Assembly (NCBI GenBank): GCA_001465935.1
Contig: LNKV01000004.1
Span: forward strand, 672,858-736,857
Direction of reading: 5' to 3'
Length of the DNA: 64,000 nt
From: Clarireedia homoeocarpa
Taxonomy: Eukaryota; Ascomycota; Leotiomycetes; Helotiales; Rutstroemiaceae
Positions 1 through 11,800 of this stretch are shown here, one piece after another (position 1 is the first letter of the stretch; each line of letters opens with the position of its first letter). The position numbers and the translations under genes are program-made. The notes beneath the pieces were generated by a model. It made no database searches. It had not been told where the DNA came from and was given only the letters and a program-made list of their open reading frames with translations.

Positions 1-191
1 AAACCCAACACCTGGAGATTATCGAATTTGCCCGCTTGACTTGTGAACACTCGATCTGGGTATCTGGGACCAGTAGATGGAATGGAAGATGGCAACGAGA
101 CAGAGTACTGCAAGTGATGGTAGCAGGGCGAGGTAACATTTTGCAAAATGTTCAGAAGACGCGTTCGCGTTCTCGTCGGCGAGACATTGTG

Positions 192-198
192 TATAAAA
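192..198 (+). promoter_or_regulatory. TATA-like box upstream of the chitinase gene
   Basis: A TATAAAA heptamer lies 113 bp upstream of the chitinase ATG, a usual spacing for a TATA element plus a short 5' leader in fungi. No other promoter element is claimed in positions 1-310. The assignment rests only on motif and spacing. Confidence 0.4.
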
Positions 199-310
199 AG
201 CTTTGAGAAACCTTTCGAAACGAAGAAACACATTCATCAGTCAGTGCTAGCACTCTCGATGCAGTCTGTCCTTTCATAGATTAGAGCATCTCTTCTACTT
301 CGCTTCAATC

Positions 311-1728
311 ATGTATTTATCAAAGAAAATTGCCCCTTGCTTGGGCCTTCTCTCTTGCCTACCTGCGGCATTTGCAGGATTCAGTTCTTCATCTTCCAGC
401 AATGTCGCTGTGTATTGGGGTAATACTTGCCCCGCCCTGATACTGGAAATCTTCATGCTCATCTAGGCTTAGGTCAAAATTCATACGGCCAGTCCTCTGG
501 ATCGCTAGTCCAGCAAAGACTGTCTTATTACTGTGCAAGTACGTGCTTAGTCTATCTCACTCGTCCGAACATATTGCTAACAGATCGGCAGATATGGAGA
601 TTGATGTACGCCTCTAGCTTGTATACATAATCACGACTGAGTCTAACTATGATTGTGCTATAGATTATCCCCCTGGCTTTCATGGTCTCCGTTACCAACC
701 CTGTTCTGAACTTCGCCAATCAGGGTGATGTCTGTACGGCTATCTCGGGTTCGACTCTCTTTTACTGTTCCGAGCTTGAGTGAGTACCGCAAGAGCTTAT
801 GTATGCATTCGCTGACCTCTCCTTCAGAGCCGATATCACTACGTGCCAGAAGACGTATGGCAAGACCATTCTCCTTTCTATTGGTGGTGCCACCTACACC
901 GAGGGCGGGTTCTCCTCCACAGCTGCGGCCGTCACTGCTGCGAACAATGTCTGGAGCTGGTTTGGTCCATACTCATCATCCGCGGTCCGCCCATTCGGCA
1001 CGGCTGTCGTTGATGGATTCGACTTTGACTTCGAAACCACAGTATCAAACATGCCTGCCTTCGCCAACCAGCTGCGCTCCTTGATGAACGCCAATACATC
1101 CAAACAATGGATCTTATCCGCCGCACCGCAATGTCCCTACCCCGATGCCGCCGACGGGCCCATGCTTGCCGGCGCCGTCTCATTCGACTTAATCTGGGTG
1201 CAATTCTACAACAACTACTGCGGACTGCAATCCTTCGTGCCCGGCACCTCGACGCAGAACAACTTCAACTTCGCCACCTGGGACACCTGGGCGAAGACCG
1301 TCTCGCTGAACCCCAACGTCAAAGTCATGCTCGGCATCCCGGCCAACACGGGCGCCGCCGGGTCGGGCTACGCGTCCGGCGCGACCCTCGCCCAAATCAT
1401 CGCCTACGCCAAGAGCTTCTCCAGCTTCGGCGGCGTCATGATGTGGGACATCAGCCAGCTGTACGCCAACGCCGGCTTCCTCGACGCCGTGAACAGCGAT
1501 TTGGGCAACCCGGCGAGCACGCCGCCGCCCACGACGACGACGGTGACGCTGCCGGGGACGACCCTCACGACCGTGACGACGACGAGCGCGACCCCCACCA
1601 CGACGGGCAGTTTGGTGGGTGCCTGGAATCAGTGCGGTGGGTCGGGTTGGACCGGTGGAACCGTTTGTGTGGCGGGCACTACGTGCACCGTTTACAGTGT
1701 TTGGTACTCGCAGTGCAACCCCTCTTGA
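311..1728 (+). CDS. Secreted GH18 endochitinase with C-terminal CBM1 cellulose/chitin-binding module
   Basis: Five exons (311-419, 473-538, 592-605, 664-779, 828-1728) give a 401-residue protein. Residues 1-22 form a signal peptide ending in AFA. The mature protein begins with the VAVYWGQNSYGQ strand of class III (plant-type) chitinases. The catalytic signature DGFDFDFE is intact, with the general acid Glu at about residue 171, and a SIGG strand precedes it. A Thr/Pro-rich linker (about 337-363) leads to a CBM1 module (about 368-401) starting WNQCGGSGW and carrying the expected cysteines. It should cleave beta-1,4-linked GlcNAc polymers outside the cell, in wall remodelling or mycoparasitism. 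Exon 3 is only 14 bp, which automated annotation could miss. The 3' half (about 1100-1620) is visibly richer in G+C than the 5' half. It is convergent with the next gene. Confidence 0.93.
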
Positions 1729-2382
1729 GCAAAATTTGGGTATCGGGGTTCTGCAGGTCAGGTCTAGCAAAGTTGCTGGAGTGGGCAGGTGGCGGCGGTT
1801 TGTGTGTTTTCAGTCTTTCGATATTTGCTCTTATGGATGTTATATCCGTAGTTTTCCTGTACATATCTTTTTTTTCTTCTCTCTTTTGGCCGGAGCCTGT
1901 GTCACTATCGCTTCATTGTGTCTATTGATATTTCTTGTTCAATTATTTTTACGCTATGTTTTTATTGCTTTGTGTTTCGGGGCTGGGATTGGAATGGACT
2001 TGAATATATATATGATAAGATGTTGAAACTTGAAATTCTTGAAACTTAGTCATGTTATCACAAGTTATACATGTGATACTTCTGTTATGGCCGCTTTGGA
2101 AAGTTCGAGCTGTCGCGGCTGTTGAGTTGTATCGTAATTTCGTGCACATTCATATCCCTGCGTTTACCTCCAGTATTTGCTCACTGTCTATAACCTTTAG
2201 CTAAATGCTAACACCGATAACATTATACTAATTGTTTTTGCCAACTTCAGACAACCAGAGTGTGTTACAAAAGTAGCAACTCGATCCCGACAGCGAGAAT
2301 GATGAAGGTATTCCATAAGACAAACTAACCGCCCAGTCCTCATACACTCCGAAGCAGATAGGTGTGCCAGCTCACACTATTA
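1729..2382. other. Convergent intergenic region (3' ends of chitinase and phosphatase-like genes)
   Basis: AT-rich sequence with poly-pyrimidine stretches between two convergent stop codons. It should hold both 3' UTRs. I see no gene, repeat or RNA structure in it. Confidence 0.6.
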
Positions 2383-4001
2383 TTATTGAGCATACTCGTT
2401 CTCAATCTCAACAACATCAACGATACAGTCTTCGACAATGTCCATCCTGTCGCAGTTCTCGCTCGCCTTCCTCTTCAAATTCTTATCCTCGACGGATTTT
2501 CCAATTTTATCTCCGTTCAGCTGCCTCAAGCTCGTACCTACTCTCTCCTCATTCTCATTCCGCACTGATATTCCCCACCCAAGGATTGCAGTCTCCTCAT
2601 TCTTGGACCCAACTTCTGTACTCCCCTCCATCAGATGGTCCTCTTCCTCCATCCATTTCTTAACCTTCCCCTCCCAACCAGCCTCTACATCCTGCTCCTG
2701 CTCCTGCTCCTCATTTGCAACTTGCGCCAGCCACGGATGCAGAGGTCTATTGAACTCTACCGCTTCCGGCCCAATATACTCATACATTATTGGATTTCTG
2801 CGCTGCATCCCCATCCAATAATTCCGCTCTGTCTGCTTAACTTTCTCCTCATCCTCTAAGAACAGACCATCCACCCTCCTCTCAAACTGCCATATCTGAG
2901 ACTTCAGCCCCTCAGCTGATTGCTCCTTCATGCGCGTCTTTGTAAGAAATCTTCTCGCCTCAATAAATAGCTTATCGAGCGTGCCTGCGCGTGTCTCGGC
3001 GGTCTGGCGTTTGAGCTTGCTGTGTAGAGTTATGAAACCAGGAATGCCATCTACCATACGCAAATTCGCATCCGCAGCATTGTCGGCATTAACACAGATG
3101 GCGCTTCTGCCCACGGGATCTTTAACGCTGTCGATCGTTTGGAGAAATTTGTATGACTCCTTTCCATTCTCATCAACACTGCTGCAGAATTCATAACTCC
3201 TCATGTTCCCGTTGAAGAACCCGTCTCCTGCGAAGACACACTCTTTAGCATGGGGATGTATTTTTATGCAGGGCAATTGGGACGAAGGAGGAGCACAAAC
3301 CACAAGGTACATCGAGAACAGCTTCCAGAAATTTTGCATGCGATACGACAGCTATTTCATACGGACTCTGTATGTTGTTCGAAGACCATTCAAACAACGC
3401 CGAAATTCTTCCACAAGTGGGCCAAACGGAATTTTCTCCCCTCTGTATCTGCTTCGCCAGCTCAAACAGATCATTCCTGAGGACTGTAGCGCGGTTCTTG
3501 TCTCCAAACTGCTCTTGATTGACGTGCCAATTATCAGGTACCATTTCAAGATCCACGCGACTCAGAGCTGGATTTGATTTAATATTATCATAAGGCAACC
3601 CTGTACCTGAAGAGCCTCCACCCCATTCTCTCAAGTCGGGAACGGCGAGAAGTCGGACTGCTTCGTCCTTTAGTACTTCATCGAAAACGTGTAGAGCTGT
3701 CTGCATGGTGCGCATCATGGGTGAGCAGAGAATCAGAGAGACGTTGAGGTCTTTTGGTAGAGCTTCTTTCAGTTTTGCGCATTGTTTGATGCCTTTGGGG
3801 GTTAGTGGGGGGTCTGCGATGTGCCATCTGTTGACTATTGCGGTGACATTGTGATAAGCCTAGGACGATACTTGATGAGCTCCCTATTTCGAAAATTGAT
3901 GGAACCTGATTACAACTCACCTCGGCATGTCTTATGAAGTGAAATATTACCTTGCACTCTTGCTTTTCGTTTGGTTGCGGACTCTCCAGCGTTGAACCCA
4001 T
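2383..4001 (-). CDS. Histidine-phosphatase (phosphoglycerate mutase-like) family protein with long C-terminal extension
   Basis: Three exons (4001-3921, 3859-3301, 3227-2383) give 494 residues. The phosphohistidine motif FIRHAE places the catalytic His at residue 25, and the first intron falls right after it. A SPMMRT strand, an acidic residue in DLREWG (about 105) and a second His in VVSHAKF (about 201) complete the branch-1 histidine phosphatase core. The donor of intron 2 (GTTTGT at 3300) was chosen because it alone keeps the frame into GFFNGNMRSYEF; the better-looking GTACCT ten bases upstream breaks the frame, so this junction is less sure. Beyond about residue 230 there is a 250-residue Glu/Lys/Arg-rich tail with no recognised domain. 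The substrate is unknown. The family covers phosphosugar, nucleotide and protein phosphatases. Confidence 0.75.
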
Positions 4002-4912
4002 GGTGAGTTGGGAAGAGTTTGCTGTTTTGTTGTGCGTTTGCGATACAGAATGAATCTCTGAGACCTACTGAGAGCTCATAATTCTAATATTAAGTCTGTG
4101 TGTGTATGGCATCCGTGTAAAAGCATCAATAGAGAGGGTTGCTAGACATCAGAGAATGACAACACAACAAGATGCGGATGAAGTATCAGCAACAAGACTG
4201 CTTTTTCCAGAAGCCGAAGATGATTTAGTAAGTATTGTAGAAAACCTGCACGGAACCGAATCAATTTCATTCTTCTCGTTTTCTTGTATCCGATTAAGCA
4301 CCAGAGATTGAAAGTGATTGAGCACCAGAGGTTGAAAGTGATTGAGCACCAGAGATTGAAAGTGAATATTTGCTAACCAGGAGATCATGGGTATCGCCGG
4401 GAGTATGGAACACTAGATTACCCGCACGGTAAGCATGGAGAAGGAAAGAAGTCCATCGTGCTTTCCTCATTTTCCTTCTTCTCCTTCTCGATATAATGTA
4501 TGGCGAATGTATGGCGAATGTATAGCGAATCTTGAATTTTGAATCTTGAATCAAGTAAAGTGATCTCGGTCCTAGAGATGCAAAGTTATCGTTCTGGCTG
4601 CTCGAGAATGAGAAGTCGTAATTACAAACATATGATATTTCAATAAAGAAGATGGGCGAACTTTCACTTTCTACGAAGCTCTGGGCTCTGCTAGATATAT
4701 TGTGTGTAGATAGCTTCAACATCTCGCAGTATCTAAATCGTGTAAAGGCTCTTCAGAGATCTTCAAAATATCTGCCATGACCTTTTCGCTGCCGAAATCT
4801 TCAAGTGGATATACACAACATATCTCCTTCCAGACAGATGACCCTACAGGCTACTGACCTGAAACTCCCTTTCTCCAACAAACATTCACCAAACCCTCCT
4901 TGAAATCATCCT
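4002..4912. other. Intergenic region with short tandem repeats
   Basis: No supported gene. It contains a 24-bp tandem array (4296-4366), a run of GAATGTATGGC-type units (about 4498-4530) and an extended CT-rich stretch. It probably includes the promoter of the phosphatase-like gene and the 3' end of the following minus-strand gene. Confidence 0.5.
4296..4366. repeat. 24-bp tandem repeat, about three copies
   Basis: The unit GAGCACCAGAGATTGAAAGT plus GATT occurs three times head to tail. The middle copy has GGTTG in place of GATTG and the last decays to GAATAT. It is read directly from the sequence and has no evident function. Confidence 0.8.
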
Positions 4913-5461
4913 CTAGGTCGCGCTCTCGACCACGATTTTTCGACAAACATCGACATAAATCCTGTCCCAAATAACGAATCAGCATCTCGAACCAAGACCA
5001 GAGAAGACGAGATCACAAACCACTTACTTCTCACCCGGCCAGCCCTGCCTCACCAAAAGCTCCTCAATACCCTCCACAATCCGACAGGCCAACTCATCGT
5101 CCACATCACCACAAGCAAAAGTAAACCAAATCACAATCGGATTATCCAATGCTTCCGTATCAAAGCCCATTCTACAAACATTGATGGTCCAGCAATGCTG
5201 CGAGACAGTTGGCATGCTTGACAGGAAATTGGAAATTGGCTGTTGAAGAGCTCTTGGCCAGAAGCGCTCGAGCTCGGGACATGTAGGAGGGTAGATGTTT
5301 TTCCGCGTGGCTGGATGGCCTTCGCTGAGACTTTCATCGAAGAGGCAGATACTCGCGGGTTGGTTGGTTGCTATGATGTCTACCTCGTTGCCGAGGCCGT
5401 AGCGATAGCGTTGGGATTTGGGGACGATGAGGGGGGGGGTTTCAGGGTGTGCGGCACACAT
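4913..5461 (-). CDS. Conserved small protein of unknown function
   Basis: Two exons (5461-5028, 4961-4913) give 160 residues. The intron has a strong GTAAGT donor at 5027 and a CAG acceptor, and joins ...WPGEK to IYVDVCRKIVVES before a TAG stop. Without splicing the frame stops one codon after the lysine. Features include YRYGLGNEVDIIATNQPA, a stretch GHPATRKNIYPPTCPELERF and a Cys/Trp-rich core. I recall similar proteins as a recurring uncharacterised family in filamentous ascomycetes, but I cannot name a domain or function. No signal peptide or membrane segment is visible. Confidence 0.6.
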
Positions 5462-6057
5462 TTTTTCGTCGCGTGCTTGGAGATATGTAGGATGTAAGCA
5501 GTCTTGGTTTTATTTTGGGGTAAATACTTTGGTGGAAAAGAACTTTGACGCAGGAAGATTGAAGCTTTCCATAACCGCCAATATTAAGGGTTACGGCAAA
5601 TGAAAACTTGATTTCCTGGGCCACTTGATGCTCTATGTTCTATGACGATAATCAATCGTGGAAATGAGGGCACCTCGGTTTGTCTGCTGCTTCTTTCTTA
5701 CGAAAGCCTTGGATCACCCAATCATGAATGAGCTCCACAATCACAGATAGATAGTAAAGAGAGATTAAAAAAAAGACCATCCAGTCCCAGGCCGTCTAGA
5801 AACGGTCCACCGAGATGCAAGATTGGTAAACAGCTTGCATATAAGAGCCACGTGGATGAAGGACGAAACACGCAATTTATCCAGGAGTTAGATATGCAGT
5901 CAGCAACTAACCAATGCAAACGACGGAAAGCATAGTGAATCAAGAATGGTGGGTATAAGTAAGGCTCTGAGCCGCGATTGAGAGAGGGCGAAGTAACTAC
6001 AGACACACATGCAAGAGAGAGCCTCGACCTTCCCAATCAATAAAACTCCAACTAGTA
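5462..6057. other. Intergenic region, nothing recognised
   Basis: It lies between the start of one minus-strand gene and the stop of the next. Only short open frames without protein-like character are present. It probably holds a promoter and a 3' UTR. Confidence 0.5.
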
Positions 6058-6672
6058 TCAACCGCAGCCATCATGAAAACCACCACCACTTGGTTTCTCA
6101 GCCAAACTCATCCGACCCAGCAATGCACAAAATGCTGCCGATTCCCTTCTTAAAGCTCTTCGAGCTCGTCTCTTTTTGCGAACGTTCTCACTATGAGCGG
6201 AAGCCCCTGCTGGAAGCTCGTGAGACTCCGCATCAGTTATCCCCTCGAGCAAAGCTTCGCACCTAGCCTCCCTCCTGGTCTGTTTCCCACGACGCGCTCT
6301 CCTAATCGCCTCCATGACAGGTCGACTACCCTCTGGTTTCTGCACACCTGCTCCGGTCGCAGATTTGCAGTGTCTCCTTTTTCGGCACGCCTTTTTTTTT
6401 ACAAGTCTTTTTTTAGGAAGTTCACGTTGGATATGTTCGCCGTCAACATTATTGTAGGATTGATTATGTGTAACGGACATGGGCGTGAAAGCATCTGGGA
6501 GGAAGCTGAGATCTTGGTCCATCGGAAAGTTGAGATTAGAGACAGCGACATTGGTACATGTACTGTTGATGCCTTGCCCTCTGTCGATTCCATCAGTACA
6601 CAACAGAGAGCAGGAGAATGTTAGTTTACCGAGATTTTCTGGGGACGGCTCCATATCTCTCATAGTATGCAC
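6058..6672 (-). CDS. Hypothetical basic protein
   Basis: A single open frame of 204 residues. The N-terminal third is ordinary in composition; the rest is strongly basic, with clusters such as KKRLVKKKACRKRRHC and RKKRRARRALRRE that look like nuclear or nucleolar targeting signals. I recognise no domain. The frame is long for this AT-rich neighbourhood, which supports it being real, but there is no homology evidence, and an upstream exon in 6769-7002 cannot be excluded. Confidence 0.4.
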   Translation of the reverse strand: MHTMRDMEPSPENLGKLTFSCSLLCTDGIDRGQGINSTCTNVAVSNLNFPMDQDLSFLPDAFTPMSVTHNQSYNNVDGEHIQRELPKKRLVKKKACRKRRHCKSATGAGVQKPEGSRPVMEAIRRARRGKQTRREARCEALLEGITDAESHELPAGASAHSENVRKKRRARRALRRESAAFCALLGRMSLAEKPSGGGFHDGCG

Positions 6673-7368
6673 ATCTATGTGACTTGACTATTAAGAATAT
6701 GGAAAGAGAGAATATGAGACTATATTATGGACCTCAAAATGAACTGTTTAGTAGTAGCTCGTACGTTGTTAAGAGACTGATAAGAAAGAGGTTAAACACT
6801 GTGGACTTGTTCTTTGAGAATCAAACTTGAACTTCTGCGGACTCTCCATGTATTCCAGGAAATTAGACTCTGCGACTCCCAAGCATAGACCATACCGAGC
6901 GACATAGCCCGAGATCCCGTCGGGAGAAACGATGAGTAAGTCTACTTCGTATTGTCTAGGTACTTGTCCGATGTCTATACTATGACATGGACAAGCTGAC
7001 ATGCAATTACCCGTCTACGAATCATCAGCTAAGACTACGACGATGTAGAGTAGAAACAGTACAGAAACAGTGCGGCTCCTAAATTAAGCTGAGCCATAAA
7101 GACTAGGCTTGCACCGAGCTGCATTTGTAGATAGTGACGTGCACTTGCAAATGTTCTATATGAGCGTCGCGTCCCCAGGAACCGACGAGATGAAGTCAAC
7201 CCCTTAGCCCCACACCAGCGCAAGCGTGATCTAATCTTATCTAATCTAATCCATGTCTAGTTCTACCCCACCACCAATCTGCACAGCCAAAATAAATAAA
7301 TAAAATTATCGCCATTGCGACACACTTCCTCCACCCGCCGGTCAACACTCTACCGCTTGCGCACCACG
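6673..7368. other. Intergenic region upstream of TRM112
   Basis: It holds the divergent promoters of TRM112 (+) and the basic hypothetical gene (-). A 77-residue minus-strand frame at 6769-7002 is protein-like in places but I cannot join it to a neighbour, so it is not called. Confidence 0.4.
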
Positions 7369-7866
7369 ATGAAGGTCCTCACACTCAACTTCCTCACCTG
7401 CGCCGTCAAAGCCTGCAAATCCACCAGCGCGTCCTTCCCTCTGCACCCGAAAGAATGCTCGCTCGTCTCGAACGATATCCCAATTAACCCTACTCTAATA
7501 CTCAACATACTGCCGCGCATAGACTGGAATGCGCTGATGACCATTTCTTCCGAGGTACATACCATTTCCCGCTTGCGCATTATTCCATCCGGCCCTCCGG
7601 GTCCCGTTCTCGTTCCATTGAGCCAGAATAAAACAAACCAGAAGAAAACTAACAAATCCTCTCATCAGCTCGGGTTCCCCTCCCTTCCTCCCACCGCGCC
7701 CGAAGCGGAAACCCTGCAAAATGACGAGAAGATGTTGAAGGAATTACACACGCTATTAATGGAGACGGAGATTGAGGAGGGGGCGCTGGTGTGTGGGAAT
7801 TGTGGACATGAGTACAAGGTGAAGGAAGGGATTGGAAATTTCTTGTTGCCGGGACATTTGGTTTAG
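7369..7866 (+). CDS. TRM112: Trm112-type multifunctional methyltransferase activator
   Basis: Two exons (7369-7554, 7669-7866) give 127 residues, the normal size. Trm112 is the obligate partner of several class I methyltransferases (Trm9, Trm11, Mtq2, Bud23), so it acts in tRNA, rRNA and release-factor methylation. Visible hallmarks are the start MKVLTLNFLTCAVKAC, the PRIDW motif, the C-terminal zinc motif VCGNCGHEY (pairing with the N-terminal cysteines) and the end GIGNFLLPGHLV. The start was set at the ATG beginning this conserved N-terminus rather than the earlier in-frame ATG at 7315. The 114-bp intron is a multiple of three and contains no stop, so an unspliced reading is fully open. 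The gene is convergent with SET1. Confidence 0.93.
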   Translation: MKVLTLNFLTCAVKACKSTSASFPLHPKECSLVSNDIPINPTLILNILPRIDWNALMTISSEVHTISRLRIIPSGPPGPVLVPLSQNKTNQKKTNKSSHQLGFPSLPPTAPEAETLQNDEKMLKELHTLLMETEIEEGALVCGNCGHEYKVKEGIGNFLLPGHLV

Positions 7867-8810
7867 AGGGTGAGGAGAAGAAGATGGGAGACAGAAGACG
7901 AGACACTTGCCTATTGAATCAAACCTCGCTCGCATAGCGAGAGAGGCAGTGGGGTATGGAGCCTGGGTGGAAGGGACATCTCACGATGTAGAGTGTGCAA
8001 CAAGCGCTATTCGTGGAGAGTTATGAAAACAAGCGCTGTGGCCCGGGGGAAAGAGTAGTAGATACCCTGAGAATGAGACTAGGAGGAGCATGGACAGAGA
8101 AGAAGTCCGGCCTTCAAGGCAGCGAAGGAGCCTCTTCGAAGGCGTCTCAACGGGCACTGAGTGCATATAGCATAATACTAGAAGACATCACCATCGCCCA
8201 GGCAATACATTCACATACAAAGAGTGTTCACGTTGCAAGGTTCCCCAAGTATTGCGAGAAATCATGATCCATTCTCACCAACATCTCACCCGTCACCATC
8301 CACAAAAGTCTACCCCTTGTAATCGCGCCGACCAAATTCCTCTCTCAAATGAGTACTATGTCGCATGCAGCAAATAACTAACTAATCTTACAACATGAAC
8401 CAAATTCAAACTCTCTTCTTGCATGCGCCCTCACTATCGTATCATCCCTCATCTGAGCCATTTCAACCCATTCATCCGTTCACTCATCTCTACCAAATTA
8501 ATAAAAAAACGTTGAGTTCAATCGTCAACAACCCAATCGAGATCTCAAAATAAAAAGAATCGGTCAAACAACTCAACGCCTCAAAACGACTCGGTTGAAA
8601 AGAGTACATTTCTTTTTTAGTGCCCCCAAACCACCATTTCCCCCCCACCCATAAATGTATGCATAGTAGCGTTGGAAGAGCAACAGTGGATTTCGATATA
8701 TTGAACGGCATAGATGTGACTGAAGAAAGCCTATGTATAATGACACATCATGAACCCTCAAATATGCTCGCGAATGCAAGAAAGTAATGAAACGAATGTA
8801 AGAAGGCGAA
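7867..8810. other. Convergent intergenic region between TRM112 and SET1
   Basis: It contains the two 3' UTRs. The sequence is AT/C-rich with no protein-like frame or repeat of note. Confidence 0.5.
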
Positions 8811-11800
8811 TTAATTAAGGAATCCTTTACATGCTGGTGTACCGCAGAGGCAAGGAATACGATCAGTACTTCCAATCTCACGTTCAAACTTATAGTCATA
8901 TGTGAGCTCCTCGTCTGTGATGCCGTTAGTATTGGTGTGCAACAAGGGGACAGTAATAGCGAAACTTACTTTGTGCGATATCACGCAGCGCGTAGATGAC
9001 AATTCGTTTGCTTTTCTCCACTGTGATGATCTTGGCTGTGCAATTCGGCATGCAACTGTGGTTAATGAATCTAGCAATTCCACCCTTCTTCGTTGCGTCA
9101 ATGACAGTGTTCTCATCGATTCTGAACAGATAACTGCTTCCAATGCCACTTTTGAGGTATCGGTTTTCTCGAAGATCTGCAACTTGCTGTCGGACCTTCT
9201 CACCAACATACTCAATGATCATGTCATTCATAGCAATGTTTTCCATGGCATATAAACCCCAGTTGTGAATAGCAGAGCGGGCGAACTTGACAGGCTTCTT
9301 TCGCTTCTTGAGTTGATTGAAGCGTAGGACATCCGAATCACCACCGAGAGTCTTCTTCTGGTCGTTAAGGTCAGCAACGAAGCGGCGGTTGTTAACACGA
9401 TTGGCTCGTGAATTTCCCTTGGCAAGCAGCTTTTCTGCCGCAATTTTAGCTGCTTCAGCTGCTTCAGCGGCGACGTCTTTTCCAGCCTTCTTGGCCTGAG
9501 CCTCCCGTTCTTCACGAGCTTTCTGTACCTTGATACGATGGGGCAGATACAACGATTTCTCCGAATTAAGGATCTTCTTTGTACCATCCGTTCGAGCAGA
9601 GCCAGTTTCCGTTGGCACATAATAACCCTTCACCGAGGTTTCATCTTTGACAAGGCCTCTATATCCATCACGATTCAGGGCTTTGATTTGTCCTTGTCTC
9701 CATGCCCAGGTAGCTGGATCCTTCATTTGGTGATCATGCTTGAATATGGCCATTGCTGGTTCCGCATCCTCATCATCTTTCAGTAGATTCTGCAAACCAT
9801 CGATATCAAGGATATTATCGAAGTCGTCATCAACAGTGGGCCTTGGAGCTTCTCCTGACATACCCCATTCGACTGAAGTTTCTACAGGAGCAGTTTCCAC
9901 GATATTCTCTTCAAACTCATCAGATTCCTCGGCAGGGTCTTCCATTGGAGGCTCATCATCCAAAATCCCAGCCTTTTGCCTCTTGAGAGCTTCCCTTTCT
10001 TCGAAGATTTGTCTCTTGGACTTCTTCCTTTTGGCAGACTTCGCGGCTTTCTTCTTGTTCTGTGCAATGAGAGCGGCTTCTGCTTCGGACTCTGTTTTCG
10101 GAATTTCGTTAAGATCAGGAATTGCTAATTCATCAACAATTGGTGCTTCAGGAATGGGCTCAATCTTTTCAGCAGATACACCGAAGAGCTCTTCGTCTGT
10201 CTTCTTCTGTCGTTTGAGAGCAGCTTCGACATGCAAATCCAACTTTCTCTTCTTTGTCGGCGGAAGTGGATCAGCTGCAGAGAAATTAACCTCACTAGCA
10301 GAGTCTTCATCCCTCATACCGTGTGACGGAGAGCTATCCTTCACTTGCTGGCCATTCGCAACGTCTCCTTCGTCATCTGATGCTTCGTCATCAGTATTCA
10401 TACGGCTTCGTGGACGCGATTCGGGCTCTTCCGTGTCTCGTGTGCGAGATCGAGCTTCATGATCATCATCAGAATCCTCGTCGCTATCAAGGAATAAGCG
10501 GTGGTGAAGTGGGCGAGAATATACATGACGATTTGGTCGAGCACGTGCGAATGGATCTCTAAACCCGACATTGCGTTTCTTGTCCGTCTTGGCTCGCTTT
10601 CGGATTCTAGGCAAGGCTGTGACATTTACCCGTCCCGTGGTCAAGTTATTGCGGTCCTCGAGGCGTGAATTTGGTGTGCCCACGGCGGGACTATCTTCTC
10701 CTCCATCTTCTTCAGCGAAGAAGGGCAACTTGTGATCCTGCGGATCAGCAATGTTGTGCTTTTGTCGTCTCGCGATGTGATTAGACGGGTCCATAAACGA
10801 ATGTAAAGCAGGGGCAGCAATTTTGGCCTTGAAGTTCCGCATCAATTGATCCTTTAGTTCACGTCGGATAACGTCAATAGCTTCGCGGGCAGGGTCAAAG
10901 TTCTTAGCTCGCTCTCGCTTTTCCTCTTCCAAATCAGCCTCCTCTTCTTTCCTCCTATCTTCAGCGTCTCTCTTTCGCCTCTCATCATTTGAACGAATTT
11001 CCGGGCTACGGTTACGGTGACGTGAGGTGTCGCGGGTGCGGTAGGATGAGCGGCGACCAGCGCTGCCCCACATGAAGAATTTCATGTTCATTTCGTAGGA
11101 GAACAACGCTGTCCCGTCGCAGGAGGTGTAGCATCTTTCTGCTTCCTGGCGGCCATGATGAGACTTTGCGAAAACGATATAGTATCCAGTCCTATCAGCT
11201 CTGACATCTTCAAAGAAAAAATGTTTGAGCCTCTTCTTCAAGTGAACAATTGTAGCTGGAATTACAGGGACAGAGTCTTTTGGAACGAACAAATAAGGCT
11301 CATCCTCAAGCTGTCGTGCAATGGGTTCTTCTTCGATTAATGTCAAGACTCGTGGTTTTGTAGGAATGGCAGATGAAACTATGCCAGGTCGGAACTGTGT
11401 TCTGTGCGCCGCAGGTCCTTTAGGTGCTGTAGGTGGTGGTCCGACGGTTTTCGCAACTTCAGGTTGCTTGGGTGCTGGTTGCGCCTCTTTAGGTGGAAGT
11501 GGTAATGCGACTGGCTTCGACTCCTTGAGAACCTCCTCTAACATTCGCATGCTCCTTTTTCCTTGAGGGTCCAGTTGCACCTTTACGTGGGAAGTACCCT
11601 GCCTTGAACCGTTGCCCTTCCTCACAGCTCGATCTGCAGCAATAAAACCAGGCATTACCTTGCCGTCTCTAGCCTTCCGATCCCGAAATCGAAATGTGCC
11701 GAACCCTAAGCAACTGCCTGTCTCAGGATGTAACTTGTTGCTACTCTCTGCGATTTCACCAAATTGCGAGAAGAAATTTGTAAGATGCATAAAGTTGTGC

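Noticed and set aside
1107..1928. 273-codon plus-strand frame overlapping the chitinase
   Set aside because: Shadow frame in the GC-rich part of the chitinase gene; Arg/His-rich with no protein character.
3228..3310. GTACCT donor at 3310 for the phosphatase-like gene
   Set aside because: Joining it to the only good acceptor (3228) breaks the frame; GTTTGT at 3300 restores it.
6769..7223. Two short minus-strand frames between the basic hypothetical gene and TRM112
   Set aside because: No family, no splice signals that join them convincingly to a neighbour.
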